Shown here in pieces: positions 33,385 through 46,208 of a stretch of DNA of 64,000 bases. The stretch's first letter is position 1. Each line of letters opens with the position of its first letter. The position numbers and the translations under genes are program-made. Source of the stretch: Pyricularia pennisetigena (Eukaryota; Ascomycota; Sordariomycetes; Magnaporthales; Pyriculariaceae); the NCBI RefSeq assembly GCF_004337985.1, contig NC_043744.1, positions 4,156,127 to 4,220,126 on the forward strand. The letters run 5' to 3'. Under the pieces are notes generated by a model, which ran no database searches, was not told the DNA's origin, and worked only from the letters and a program-made list of their open reading frames with translations.

Positions 33385-36300
33385 CTATATGCTTATATTG
33401 CATAATGAATATGATACCTTTACATAAGCTGGCTTTATACTATTTGCGTTGTTTGAAGGTATAACTTTATCCTTTCAAATCTATATTCCGATTTAATCAA
33501 AGCCGCTTTTGATTTTCCATTGACTCACCATTTTTATGCTGTGATGGACTATTCATGACTCCAACAGTTTATCAGCGGCAAAGCTTGGGCAATCAGTTTC
33601 GTTACTCCAGGCAGTATGATTGCAACAAATTGTAATCTTTGCGCTGAATGAGACCAAATACGCACCAGATGCACAAACAAACATTATCTAGCAGCTCGAC
33701 AATCAAACAGACGGGAAAGCAAACAGCTCAGTAGTTGAGCTACCTAGGAAGGAGGACCTGTTTGCTAGTTAAAAATGTATCTTTTGAAATGGACTGATAA
33801 CAATAAAGCTGTTGAAAACAAATTGCGAAAACGACCACTAATGACCCAGATAAAGCTCTTTTGTGCTATCAGCCCAGCTCTTCTGCCTTGGGGCATATCC
33901 AGAAGGAATTACAAAAACCCATAGAGACGAGTTTCATTGTACGTAAATCAAAGTCAAATGTAGACATTGAGCAAACACGAGCACCTATTAGATCCCTGAA
34001 CAACACAGTCTGTGCCTTTCACAGATATAGCCATATACTAGGGAATTGACAGCAAAAAGAGGGCTCTTGATCTTGATCTGGCAGGGACCCCTTTCTTAAT
34101 TTGTCTCATTTTCCGGTTGAAAACTTGAAATACTTTGCGGACGGGTTCGGAAGCTTTCCGCCATTAACAACTCATGATTCTAATATAAGTCTACACAATT
34201 GGTCATGCGGCTCTATACAAGCTTCTAGTTGACCGAGTATATTGTCCCAGATCTGATGAGATGCTGATCGAGAAAGGTGTGACAAGGGTATAACCATGAT
34301 AGCATTGGGAATTCTCAACGCCTCATGGACAAACCAAGGCTTGCTAGCAAAATCTCTTATTCATTGATACCGGACTCGACAACCTCGATAGAGAGGCTAC
34401 AGAGCAGTTGCTGCACACGATGGGTTTAAGGAGGAGATGGCATATCCATTGCTAGCGGAGAGATTGTAGGCGAGACTTGATCTCAAAATCTTCATGTGGG
34501 CAACTTCAACAGGAACCAGCTGCTGTGGCTACTCTCTACGCTATTTTGTGGTATATAAGTAGCACCATACTTTTCAGCTTTGTTTCTCGCGAAAACGCTT
34601 AGCCCTTCACTTTAATGGTGCCTGTTCCAAAGGTGGCAGGCATGCTGGCTTTGCGCACCACGACATATGTATGAGGGGTAGCCAGGGCTTGCAGACACAG
34701 ACTCGAAAGTTCCCGGGACTTCCTTGCTCATTATGTCGTTGCAAACATGGCTGATCTCTCCCCAATGGTAGTTCGAAAAATACGATATAATGCCACAACG
34801 ATCTGCATGGCCTTGTCCGGACTAAGGGGATACCGAGAGAAGTTTGCTTTGAAAGCACTGAGATGATGAGGCTCAAATTACGTACAGTAGCTGACACACG
34901 GCGATGACGGTGTTCGCCGCAAATGCAACTTTCAAGACGACGCTGACAATTAGGGCGAGCAACTATTGACCACCTAAGGCTAGTTTGGATCATCTGCTTC
35001 TTCCAGGTTTCCATGGTAACTTTAACCAAGTCCGAGAGCACAGCCCCCCAAGCCACCAAGCTTAACCCCCACGATGAAGCAATGTAAAAAAGCCATCGTT
35101 TGTGTTGCTGAGCCTCAAACACGGCAGACAAAAAGACTGGTTGGCATGCAGATCTCAAATACAAAAATCGTTTTTTTTTTTTTTTTGTTTTTTTTCCCCT
35201 CTAAGAACTCTAAGAAGAAGCAAACCAAGGCATGCAAGACATGCAGTCCAGATGGCTTGCAGCCAGGCGGGAGCTAGAATGCGCAAGCGTGACGCCCTGT
35301 CGGTTCTTCTTTTCACCGCCGAGCAAGTGAGTGGCTTGGGGGGATGGGTGGTTGGCTAGAAAGAGAAGAGAGAAAATAAAAACGAAGCGCCAAAAGCCCC
35401 GACCGATCGACGTCACGATGCATCCCAACAGACGACACGAACTCGATAATCTACAATTTTTCTTCCTCCTTGAGCAGGGGAAAATCGTACGGTTTTGACG
35501 GATAGCTTCGGGTATACGAGCGATGGAGATGAAAAAAAAAAAAAACAGCCGACGGATCTACGCTTGTTGGGGCCAAGACACCAGTTCATAGGTTTGTGGT
35601 GGCGTTTTTTTTCTCTCTCTCGTATGCGGTTGTCACTTTGCTTCATTGTGTGGAAATCGTTTTTTTTTTTTTTTTTTTTTTTCTATTCCTGAGTGGCTGA
35701 AACACACGCCCGCTGACGGCCTCAGCCCAGGACTTTTGCCTGGACCAGGTTTGGGTGCCGGCAGGGAGGTATCACATATGAGTGGTCTGGCCCGGTCGGT
35801 CGCCTGTTTTGCGATTGTACAATTCCGGGACGCCGACATTTATACCGTTGCTGCACGGCCAAGGAGTAAAATAGCACCTAGCCTTGCTAGCCTGCGTTAT
35901 ATGTGCATGCATGTGCAGGGAACAAGATGAGCGTGCGTTTAATCTACCGCTGCGAAGTTCATGCTCTTTTTTCTTTTCCCTCTCTCTTTCCCTTGTTATT
36001 TCTTGATGGACGGGGGGAGTACTTTGACGGCCAAGGGCCCCCTAGAATGCGACCACATCTCGGTCTCGATGCAGTGCAGTGAATTCTCAGAGCCCGGTGT
36101 CTAGACATACACTAGCCCATTGGGTATACCACCTAGAAGAACTTCCGTCGTGCCGGTGTGGAGACAAAGGTGATGCACACTTGTGGCGTTAGGGCGGCGA
36201 ACCTCGCAGAAAGGATGGGTGTGAAGCAAAAGGGAAAAAAAAAAAGTTAGAAAGGGGTCTCTGTTCATCGTCTCTCTTCCATATACAGTACACACTAACA

Positions 36301-36453
36301 ACATCGTTTCCCTCCATGGTTTAGCCGTCTGCCCCCGACTTCAAGCACTAATGGTTGGGTGTGGTGTGCTGGATGCTACCACCGTCTCCACTGCCGAGCC
36401 TATGATATTCTGCGTCTGGCCAATGTGGGAGGGCCAACGGGAGAAAGAAGGGC

Positions 36454-36556
36454 GAGTGAGTGAGTGAGTGGGTGTTCTTTTTTATGGTATGCATTGAGTA
36501 TCGAAGCTGTGGTGTGTGAGTGTGCGTGAGTGAGTGAGTGAGAAATGTGTGTGTGA
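36454..36556. repeat. GTGA/GT microsatellites
   Basis: GAGT repeats at 36454-36470 and a second block of GTGA/GTGT repeats at about 36511-36556. Non-coding. Confidence 0.85.
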
Positions 36557-39500
36557 AATACCGTACAGTAGGTAGGGAGTGCACAAGGAGCAGGTGACCC
36601 GCCGCGGGACGCACGAGGATGTCATCGTCGAGCTACCGAGGTGCAGCTTTCGGCTTGAGATCGTGCCGAACGGAGAGGAAACGAGAAGCAGGGCTATACG
36701 ATATGTTCCTACCGGTATTATGTATTGGTAAGGGGCTGCATGCACTTCATATGAGCCGGTCTACGGGGCTCATACAACAAACATGTTAATTGAAGCTCAA
36801 GCAAATAGCCAATGGATAAATTCTTTTCTTTTTCTTTCTTATTTTATTTTTTTTATTGGGAGGGACAGCTTATGGATTCCGACTCTTCACAAAAGCAAAA
36901 AAAGCCCCTCTTTGCGTCGAGAGCTGCCATGCCAGATTACATGCAGGCGGGACGATAGTGGCCGACCCTCGTGGATGGGCCAGGGGTTTGGACAGGGTAT
37001 GGGCTCCTTTGAATAAGGCCACAATACTGTACAGTACTTTTTGATGTGTTTTCTCCGTCAGATGTCGAATGTTTTGTTCTCGGATTCTTTTGCAGGGGAT
37101 GTCGGGGATGTCATACAGCGGGAGAAGATCACGCAACCCGTTGGAGCTCGCTTGTTAGTAACATGCAGGTGTGGCAAGAGACGCTTTTGGGAGTCGAGGT
37201 ATGATGACGAAACAGACCATGAGCAGTAAGTGGCCGGTATCATGACCTCTCTACAATGACACCAAGGAGAGAAGGCCGACTGGGAGGCGAGATGATATTA
37301 GCCACACCCCGACGGGATTTCTACTGTACCACGTACCGCACCATGGGAATGCATCTTGAGGAGACACAAACACTGTGGCGACGGGCTCTTTTTTTTTTTT
37401 TTTTTGAGAAAAGGTGTGGTGTGTGTGGGTGAGCGAACGGTTGCGGGGCGTAGGCCCCAAAGATATCCCGGATAAGCAAGGCAACATGAACATCGCAGCG
37501 GCGCCGAAGCCAAACGGCTCACGTCCGAAACAGAAGGAAGATCCACAGAGTAAACTCGGTAGGCGGGGCGGATCTGGACTCGTCTCTTGCAGCCCGGCAG
37601 CATCGGCACAAATGTAATTAATGTGCGTGAACGGCTTAACGTTTTAACATTCACCGTGACAGCAAACCCGAGGTCGATTCAGTAAGGTAGGGTGGTAGAT
37701 ACGTTTATTTCGTCACAAAACATAAAGGTTGGTGGGGATTGAAGTAAGGAGGACGGACAGCCACCAAAAGCAGGTGATTTTTGGTTCACTCTGCAAGACG
37801 GAGTTTCTTTTTTTCTATTCCCCCGGTTGTTGAGGCCCGGCTTTGATACGGATAGACGATTAAAAAAAACAAAGGATTATTAAGCAGCAGGCATATGCCT
37901 GTGGCTGAGCTGGGCGTCAAACAGTGTCTGGAGGCGAACAAGAGAATGAGCTTTTCTGGAGCCACGATGGAGCACAAATGGAGCCTCCAAGAACGTCGGG
38001 GCGCTTCCGGGAGCGTCTCCTTGTTGGGGGCGCAAACGTCTAAAGACCCAAATTTTGTACCGCAGTACCGAACGTTGCTGAGCAATGAGAGCGAGCAGCC
38101 TAGACTTTTGCATATCCAGCACTCCCAGCTTTGCCAGGCACCCGCACACGAACTCCAATATGCGTCGCAACTTTGGCGCGTGGTTGGCACATCTGGGTCT
38201 TGTGGTCAATGCTCACTCCCGATCCTGGGGTAAGACAGGGACCGCCGTTCAAGCACCAGCACAGGCCAGTAGCAAAGACATTTGTCCTTCTTGTGATGGA
38301 TGGTGGACTAAAGGGGGAGAATTTGCTTCCGCTGATCTGGGGCATGACGATCGCACGCTTCTCCAAGGAGGGAAAGGTGTGATCATGCAACCTGTCTCGC
38401 CTGTCAAAAGAAAGGGTTGTCCGGTGTCAAACATGGATTGTACCTTTTGAAAGAAAAGAGGCTGGTGGTGTTTCCAAGACAAACAACCGAGCCACATTAT
38501 CACGTCACAAAACAACCATTGTCTCGCTCGCTTGCTTTTCCCCTGTCTTGTTTTGCTCGGTTGTGTTTGCGCTTACGAGACAGAAAAAAAAGGGGAGAGA
38601 AAATTGCCATGTTGAGAAAGACCATGTTTCCTCGGAATGAACGGGTGGCGCAGGTCATGTTTTCTTTTTCACAACTCCGAGCTCACTGACGGCAAGAACG
38701 GCCAGAATCTGCAGGTTGGGAACAAAAAGGAAACGAATTTCCAAGCCCGCAGTCACACTGTATGTAACATGGGAAAGGAGCCGCTGCATTCCAAATCTCC
38801 GCACCGTTAGAGAAACACTGTAACCAAGCCTGGGCGTCAGCCCGGCAAGTTAAGATTTGGGTACCTACCGTGGGCCCGTTTTCCTTGGATCTATTTTTTT
38901 TTCTTTTTGACAATCCAACGGTTGTAAAAGAAATAGGGCGCAAGGGACAGGACATGGCGATACAACTAAATTGGGAGAAATTAATAGAGGCAGCAAAACA
39001 AGTCTTTACTGGAAGAGGGCATTCTTCCGAAATACAGTTGCGACTCTTGGTGGATTTTGTGGGGCCAACCCAGCCCAGTCAGAAGACTAGGAGGACGCCC
39101 CGAAGGTTTCTGGTTTCGATGTGGCTGAAATAAAAGTTCCAAGATCGGCGGTTCATCGAATTTCCCAGGTTGCAAGGAAAGCAAGGCCTTTGACTTTTTT
39201 TTTTGTCTCTTGTTCTCTCCGTTCTCGACAAAACGCACATGTTTACCGTGAATAGATCAGAAAGATTATCGACTTGTTGACATCTCTTTTGGTTCCCGGC
39301 TGCAGTCATGGAATCCTGCCCTTCCCCGGCCATGCTGACGAGGTACTTTTCTGTGCAGTAGTCCGGAATCAGTATAGCTCAAGCAGGAACCGTCCAGCGT
39401 GTGAGGTGGACTCGAACAGCATGATTGGGTTATACGGTGGCAGATGCTCAAGGTTCCAGGGTCCGTCGTAACCTGAGTGCATCGCATACAGTAATACCCA

Positions 39501-41740
39501 AGAACACACAACCAATCATTCAGGCCTGTCCTTAACTAACAATGATCAAAGTGGATGCCAATGTGCAGATGTGGAACGTGCGTTCTAAGGTAGGGGTGAG
39601 GCCCTATTGAGATGTGTGGTGGGGATGGATGCGATGTATCCTGCAGCAGAGAACAGGGAGAGCAAGGGAGCTTCCTCCCCGGGTCCCGCAAAAACTTCGA
39701 GCAGCTGATCAACTTTACCACGCCGCTTGGAGGGTTGTTCTGGTGGTAAACGTCTGCCACGTAGGTACATTTAGAGAGCATATCGACTTGGCGTCACCGA
39801 TGACGATGCAGGACTGGGGTTTAGAAGTAAGTACATGGTAAGTCGAAAACAAAAAAAAAAAAAGAGTCTCCGCGTTTGCGAAAAGTGCAAAACGCGGTCG
39901 ACGTATAAAATTGTACAGTACTATAGTGTAGATAGAATGTAATCACGTTATTAGTTCTCAAATGATTTGCTGTCTCAAGGAGATCTGGGACCTGCGATCT
40001 GCCACAGTGCGCAAAGATTAATACGCGAAACAGGCAGTAGGTATGCAAAGTATGGTATACCTAGCTATTTGTTGGGTACCTACTTCATATGTTCTACAAT
40101 ACTACAGTACTTTGTGCAATCCAGGAAATACATCTAATTACTGCCCTGCCGAGCCCAAAAAGAAGAGGCCAGGGACGAAACCCAATACTATGCCTTGCAT
40201 AATGTACATCCCATGGATGCCAGCCCTTACGATACACACAGACCGAATCACTCCTAGAACTATAATGTCGGGTTAATTTTGGATTGGGAGGCAATTTTGG
40301 AGAAGTAGAGGAAAAGTTGGAGAAGTGAGGGCAAAAGAGGGCCAAGCCAATCTGGAGAAATGCGGGCTCGGGTACGAGGAAGTAACCCAATTTTGGTTGT
40401 CACTGTGCTGTAGTCAGCTTCTCGTACGATTGGGGGCCGTTTATTTGCTTCTTTTTTTTTATTTATATATTTTGTTTTCTACCCTTGCTATTTTTTTTCT
40501 CTTCCCATCTTCGCCTGATCTGGTTTAGAGCTAAAGAAAAGGGTCTGCTGGAGCAGCGAGTTGAACACTCTGGGCCGGTTCTTGGTGGGAATTCCTTCGG
40601 GCGGATTATCAATCATTTTGAAGCTGACTCGATTGGACGAACAAGGGGGAGGGAAAGAAAAAAAAAAGGCCGCAACTTGGGATCTGCGATACCCGCCCAC
40701 CCCACAACCCGTTCTATCGCCGGGGTCTAGAGGTCAGCACAGTCCGAAAGGCGGAAAACAAAAACAAAAATCCAAGGAGATTGGTTTCGTTGGCTTATTC
40801 ATTGATGGAGAGGAACGGTAGAGTCATTCTCGTTCGCCGATTGTTAATGACTTGGGAGTACTTTGGGACTAACATTTATAGATATTATGATGTCCTTCAG
40901 GGGTAGGCACGTATTGTAGGTTATCAGCTAAACAAACAATGACCAAGCTTGAGTAAGGAACGGCAGAGAAACCCGGAAAGTCATGTAGCCGGTTGATTGT
41001 ATGACAGACAATGCCTGCACTCGTACTGCACCGTTTCCTGCACGTTCGTTGTTGGCAGTGACCCGTTTGCCAACCTGGCGTCTGGCTCGGGAAAGATTAT
41101 GCATCTGGGCATGAACCCGTTCAAGCGCTAATTGATAATCGGTTGCATGTCACTCAGAGCCTCGTCGGAGAGTCGAGTCAATTCTTCGATATCTCCGATT
41201 CGCCTGGCGGCTAATTGGTCTGGCGCTTTTCTATCCCATCCTTGCGCGTCTTCAAAGCCGCACTATACGACAAAACCAGCCGAGGTCATTGTCAGTGCGG
41301 TGGTAACCATTGACAGACAGTTATAATTATGCGTAATTATGCGTAAGTGGCTTTGCTGCAGGAGCCAGGGGCGTAAAGACGAGGTTGGCAAACGAAACAC
41401 TATACCAAGCGAAAACATCAAACCTGACCACTTGACCTTGGGAAAAAAAAAAAAAAAAAAAAAAAAAAAACGCCTCCTGTCATCGTCTGTCGGTAGGAAT
41501 AATAACCTGTAAAATGGTGGTGTGGGGTGGCCGCGAACGGCTTTTCCCCGTCCAACTGATGCGAAATCTAGTTCCAGGGTGGCCGGTCTTTGATAATAGC
41601 CTAGCCCGTTGTTTACCCTTTTTCCTTCATTAAATGAGGTGTTTTGGAAGCCTAAAGAGATAATTCCTAACGTGGTAAAAGCTTAGAGAAGAGATCGGGC
41701 TGAGAAAGGTTAGTGTACCAATTGGGTCGCTTAGATTCAA

Positions 41741-41761
41741 CATTTGCCATTTGCCATTTGC
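41741..41761. repeat. CATTTGC x3 tandem repeat
   Basis: Three exact tandem copies of the heptamer CATTTGC in the gene-free region. Confidence 0.85.
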
Positions 41762-42121
41762 CCCGTCGCCACCGCCAGGGAATTTCCCGTCACGGCGAAT
41801 AGCTACGGATGTGATATGATCTCTTGTGGTACTGGCATTATGCTGGGTAACGGCGTGCTCGACTCGTCAGCCGGCCGGTTATCGGTACTCCATCGGCCGA
41901 GATTTCCTCCAAGCTCCCAACAAGCCCCTGTGGAAAGTCGGTTCCCTCGATGGTTCCTACGTTCCTGCTACGTAGTATATACTGCGTACATAACCGAGCG
42001 AACCACAACCCGTAACAATACAGTTGCGAAGGACCTCTTCCGGTCGTTCCGGCTGCAAGACTGGTGGGAACTCCCCGCTAGCTGCGTTCCACTTGTCGAC
42101 TCCTACCTTGCAAGCCGGCAG

Positions 42122-42124
<3 letters not shown>

Positions 42125-42163
<39 letters not shown>

Positions 42164-42181
42164 NNAAAAAAAAAAAAAAAA
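42125..42181. other. Poly(T)-NN-poly(A) junction, likely assembly join
   Basis: A run of about 39 T, then NN at 42164-42165, then about 16 A. Two contig ends that both fade into homopolymers appear to be joined here, so the true distance across the point is unknown. Confidence 0.85.
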
Positions 42182-45100
42182 CCGACCAAAGAAAAACAAA
42201 GGCGTGGCGCCTAATGCATTCAAAGCGAATACTCGGTGGATGGCGTGTGGCTGTTTGCCCAGGCCGCCGAGAAATGTGACAGTTTAGGAATGTGGACGCG
42301 GCGCATGAGACCTTCGCCCTTCGCGCTGTTTCGACTTTAAAAATAGCAGCAGACATGGACATGCCTGGCGCTGCGAAGCTCTGCCGTGCACAAAAACTAC
42401 ATACGGTAGTACTACGGAGTATTACTGACTTACAGTAGTATGGTATACTATACGGTTAACGGTCAGTACTACAGTATAGTAAGAAATTGACGGATCGCTA
42501 CTCCACGATTAAGCAACACGCTACTGTAAACTGGACCACACTAGTCACGATTGACATGTTTGCCCAACAAAAGTTAGTTCACACAGCCGTGCTTCATACG
42601 AAGTTTGTCTTGGTATTAGGCCAGAGGAAACTTCTACACATGAGCAGCTAGAGGCTGCGAGTCAACCTTGGCGGCCTTTTCCCTTTTTCTGGGAGATGAT
42701 TTTTCGTCGAGCCGGATAACAGTTGCCATTTCGGCAGCACATCGGCATTGAAGGCTTTTTCGATGATGCAGGGAACCCCAAAAAAAAGCCATAATACACA
42801 AATAACAGAAACGCAGGCGCCCGCCTGCGAAAACGCGACGCGGGGACCCCATCCATACACGCACGACTCTGAAACAAGCCTGGCTTCCCCAGGTCAAGAC
42901 CCAACATCCAAACAGGCCTAAACCCTGAATAAAGGTCTGCAAGGGCTAATCCCACACCGCGCACAGGCAGCATCGCTGGCAGGCAGGGGCTCCAGGATCC
43001 GGGAAGGATCAAAAGACCAACAACCTCCATTAATTATACACAGCCTCACTCCACTGAGGACATCCAGGACAAGTTCAACTGGTCCATCTGACCGGATTGT
43101 TTATGTCCGTGTATCGAGGTACGTTGTAAATTTCGAGAAGAGCGTCGGATCAGATGGCCCTCGAGACAATAGATGGACCCTTGTCGCTCAGAAAAGGATA
43201 AACATCTATGTAATACATCGGTCAGCAATGCAGTATCCCATTCTGGACAAATCGCATCTCGTGCAGAGGAAAGCTATTGAAGCTACGTTAAAAAGTTCGT
43301 AGCTTTCCTCACCACGGTGAGCGAGCCAACCCACGCGTCGTATACCAAATTGGGCACTAGTCAAGTAGTAAGTCAACAACAGACGATGATGACGCCGCAC
43401 CACAGCCACAAGATGGGGTCGGGCAAGCTCTTTCGGACAAAGGCTTTAGGTGGTAACCTTTGGTCAGATAGTAGTAAGACGTGGTAATCACAGCTCATTG
43501 TAAACAAAAAGCTTTGTCTCTCCTGTAGCTGATTGCTTCGTACCACGTACATACAGTAAGCTGTAGGTGCCATGTGGTAGGATTAACTTTTTTAGCAGAC
43601 ATGGATACAACGGACTGCATGCCTTCTTGCCCGATTATGCTTCATCCAACACCAGATGACCAGCGAGCAGGGGGGCCGGCACACACACTGTGCGTTCTTT
43701 GTACGGATGAACCAGGGTCTGCAGGTAGACGATATTGACAAAAACTGCAGCCTTTCTTCTGCAGTTCGCTGCACCAGGCCGCGAAAGGTCTCTTGGCGGT
43801 GGGCGAGGGAGAGCGGATTGTAACGCAAATTTCATGATGCCGATGAAGGTGGCAGGTCTATCTGCCTAACTGGTCTTGCAATTTTGTCACATCTCACGGC
43901 TTGTAGAGGAAGACGAACATAATCTGATCCCCGGGCCCTGTCTGCAAATCCTGGAGATGGGTTGACAAATGATTGTCGTGAAAGCCGAGAGCTTGTTTTC
44001 GACGATCGCTGTAGAGCCGTTTTTTTTTTTTGTCAAATCCACAACCCGTTGAGAGCCCTGGGGGCAGCGGCTTTTCTTTTTAGTTTTCTCTCTTCTTGAC
44101 GTGCCACGCATTAGCAGGTTTAGTTGTGTGAGAAAACGCAGACGCGAGCGCCCGTGGGTCTGGGATCGGTCTCGACCGCCGCTAGGAAACACAAAGCGAA
44201 GATCGGAGGCTGAGACTGACGACATGCACAGATGATGTGGTTAACACTTGACGCAATAGGGAGGTTGTTGCGAAGGCCCTGTTCGCTGGTCTGAGGCCAC
44301 CTGTGGTTTTTTTTTTTTTTTTTTTTTTTTTTTTCTCCTCACATTTCATTTCCCACGCATCCTCAGAGTATTGGTAAATTAAAATTCAAAGACATCCGGT
44401 TCCAAAAATTGCAATTGGTAGACGGCGAAAGAAGTCAATCTGCTGGTTGGGCTGTCACATTGGGGCTGCACAATTGACATATTCTCCGCGTGGGAGTAAC
44501 TCTAGACTGAATTTGACATTGGCTGCGGCTTTGTCTATGGCGTGCAGCTAATTACTATAGGACTATAGGTACCGCCTGGTATAGCGATCCTAACCCTGTT
44601 TCAATTGGCGAGTAATTTGGATAGAGGTACTTTTGGAAAATTGCGTCAGGAGGACAGCTACACAAACTCCTTTGGATTTCAAATGACATCTATATTTTAA
44701 AGTTCAAATGCCTATTAATTACTTACTAGGTAGCAACCGTCAATACTACTGTACAGTACTACTGTACGAGACAGCAGTATTAAATCCGAAGCTGATGAGC
44801 AATATTACCGTAAAGTAGAATGTTACAAGCTACATCCATGCATCTTTCCCATCTTGTTTCGCCGATACTTTCCCCCAACAAGGGCGGACGCCACAGCCAG
44901 CGTCTCGCCGGGCAGGTGGGTCCCGTCATCTTCAGCAAAGCTGCAACGCTAGCCCAGGGGACCCTGACAACTATAGCGCCCTTGTCGGCCGCTATTACTG
45001 GCACGTCCAATTGTGCTAGTGGTACTACTATACGGTACAGTAAATGTAGACCAGGCTAGGCTCGGAGTAGGCATTCGCTAAATACTGCACAGCACACTGC

Positions 45101-45595
45101 AGACACAAGGTCTACAGTTAACCAAAGTGCCAGTAAAAAAAAGCCGCTGTTATTGCAAGACCCTTGCTCGGACCCACCATTGGACCCCGGGTCCCTTGTC
45201 ATGGCCAAGCTTGCTCGCTGCAACTGCCAGTGGCTGGCAGACGTTTGGTTGTGTGCGATGCAACGCTGGGTTCCCACATCGCGCACTGTGGCAATGTTCC
45301 TGGCAACTTTTGCCTCTGAACCCTGCGGAACGAAATCCACTCACACTTGCTCTTTTCGAGCTGCAAAGTATCTTTTGCTTGGTTCATACAGTACGGTAAA
45401 TTGTGTCAAGGATTGCTTCGCTGGGCCCCCCGGTCGTTTTCTCCAGTCCATTGAATGGGTCTGATCCATAACAAGCTCCACGCGTGGGTCAACATCAGTG
45501 CGAGCCAGTACCGTCAATCAGACCCCTATCCTTGTTTGCGGACGGACCAGGTAGTTCCCCGTCGGCCTGCTTTCCTTACCTGCCTCGATGCCTGT

Positions 45596-45615
45596 CTGCC
45601 CTGCCCTGCCCTGCC
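45596..45615. repeat. CTGCC x4 tandem repeat
   Basis: Four exact tandem copies of CTGCC, about 600 bp upstream of the C2H2 regulator start. Confidence 0.85.
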
Positions 45616-46208
45616 AAACCCCCAGGATGTCTGTGGTGTGCTTGTAAAGTAGCATCTGGTGTGAAGGTCTGCGAGGTCCCTCCAACCGCCGTCCGCCATC
45701 CTCTGAGGGTACCTTCAGTTTAGACTATTGGGTCAATACCTCTCCCGCTTCTTTCTCGACCTACCCGACCTTTGCGTACCTACCAACACTTGCAAACTTG
45801 ATCGACCAATTCACATCACGGAGACGCAGGTTGGATTTGTCGCTAGGTCTTATTTTGTTTTCATTCTTTCTTTCTAACCCTACCTTTTGTTTATCATCCC
45901 AACGCAAAGGTCAACCTCGCCCCAATCACATTCGAAGCTCTAATGCGGGGATAGCATGATACAGCTGACAACATCGACCTCGTCTCCTCTCTTTTCCCTC
46001 CTCTTCCCTGGCAGCAGAGCCGCCTCCTTCGATTTCTCCTCGTCTCGCAGCATCTGTTCTGTGTCGCCCATCGGAAATATCTCCCACCTCCCTGTGCTCC
46101 CCAAGGCTGTCTCTCGCTGTCTTGGTCAAGCGGCACGACAATAACCCCCATATCGAGCTGCGCCGAAACATCACTGCGGGGAAGCTCGAACACTCTCACG
46201 ACAACACC

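Larger units (their letters stand above)
34883..45393. repeat. Dispersed TACAGTA/TACTGTA motif cluster
   Basis: By hand I find the 7-mer TACAGTA or its reverse complement starting at 34883, 36284, 36564, 37025, 37030, 37322, 39487, 39914, 40103, 42431, 42470, 42522, 43552, 44747, 44752, 44760, 45036 and 45387. At 37025 and 44747 two overlap as the perfect 12-bp palindrome TACTGTACAGTA. A random expectation on equal base use is about 1.3 in this span. Confidence 0.75.
31543..46208. other. 14.7-kb region without a convincing intact gene
   Basis: No frame shows a domain, signal peptide or plausible exon chain. The first 3 kb contain protein-like fragments (about 32400-33384, listed separately), and 33400-34600 is A+T-rich. 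From 34.6 to 45.5 kb there are many poly(T)/poly(A) tracts (35173, 35660, 37389, 41442, 42125, 44306), GTGA-type and CTGCC microsatellites, an N gap at 42164-42165 and at least 18 copies of TACAGTA or TACTGTA. From about 45700 the DNA is pyrimidine-rich and probably forms the leader and promoter of the C2H2 regulator. Non-coding RNAs cannot be excluded. Confidence 0.6.

Noticed and set aside
34607..35164. 185-codon minus-strand frame
   Set aside because: It starts only with TTG and has no domain, signal or coding-like composition.
36454..36556. Could the GTGA repeats be a CRISPR-like array?
   Set aside because: Units are 4 bp without spacers, and the genome is eukaryotic; this is a microsatellite.
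39385..39420. Possible tRNA T-arm (GTTCGAGTC on the minus strand)
   Set aside because: The flanking bases do not form a T-stem, and no D-arm or anticodon arm can be drawn.
41957..42362. Frames crossing the NN at 42164
   Set aside because: They exist only because homopolymer codons have no stops; the join may not be real.
31543..46208. Transposon or LTR element in the gene desert
   Set aside because: No reverse transcriptase, integrase or transposase frame, and no long terminal or inverted repeats visible by eye.
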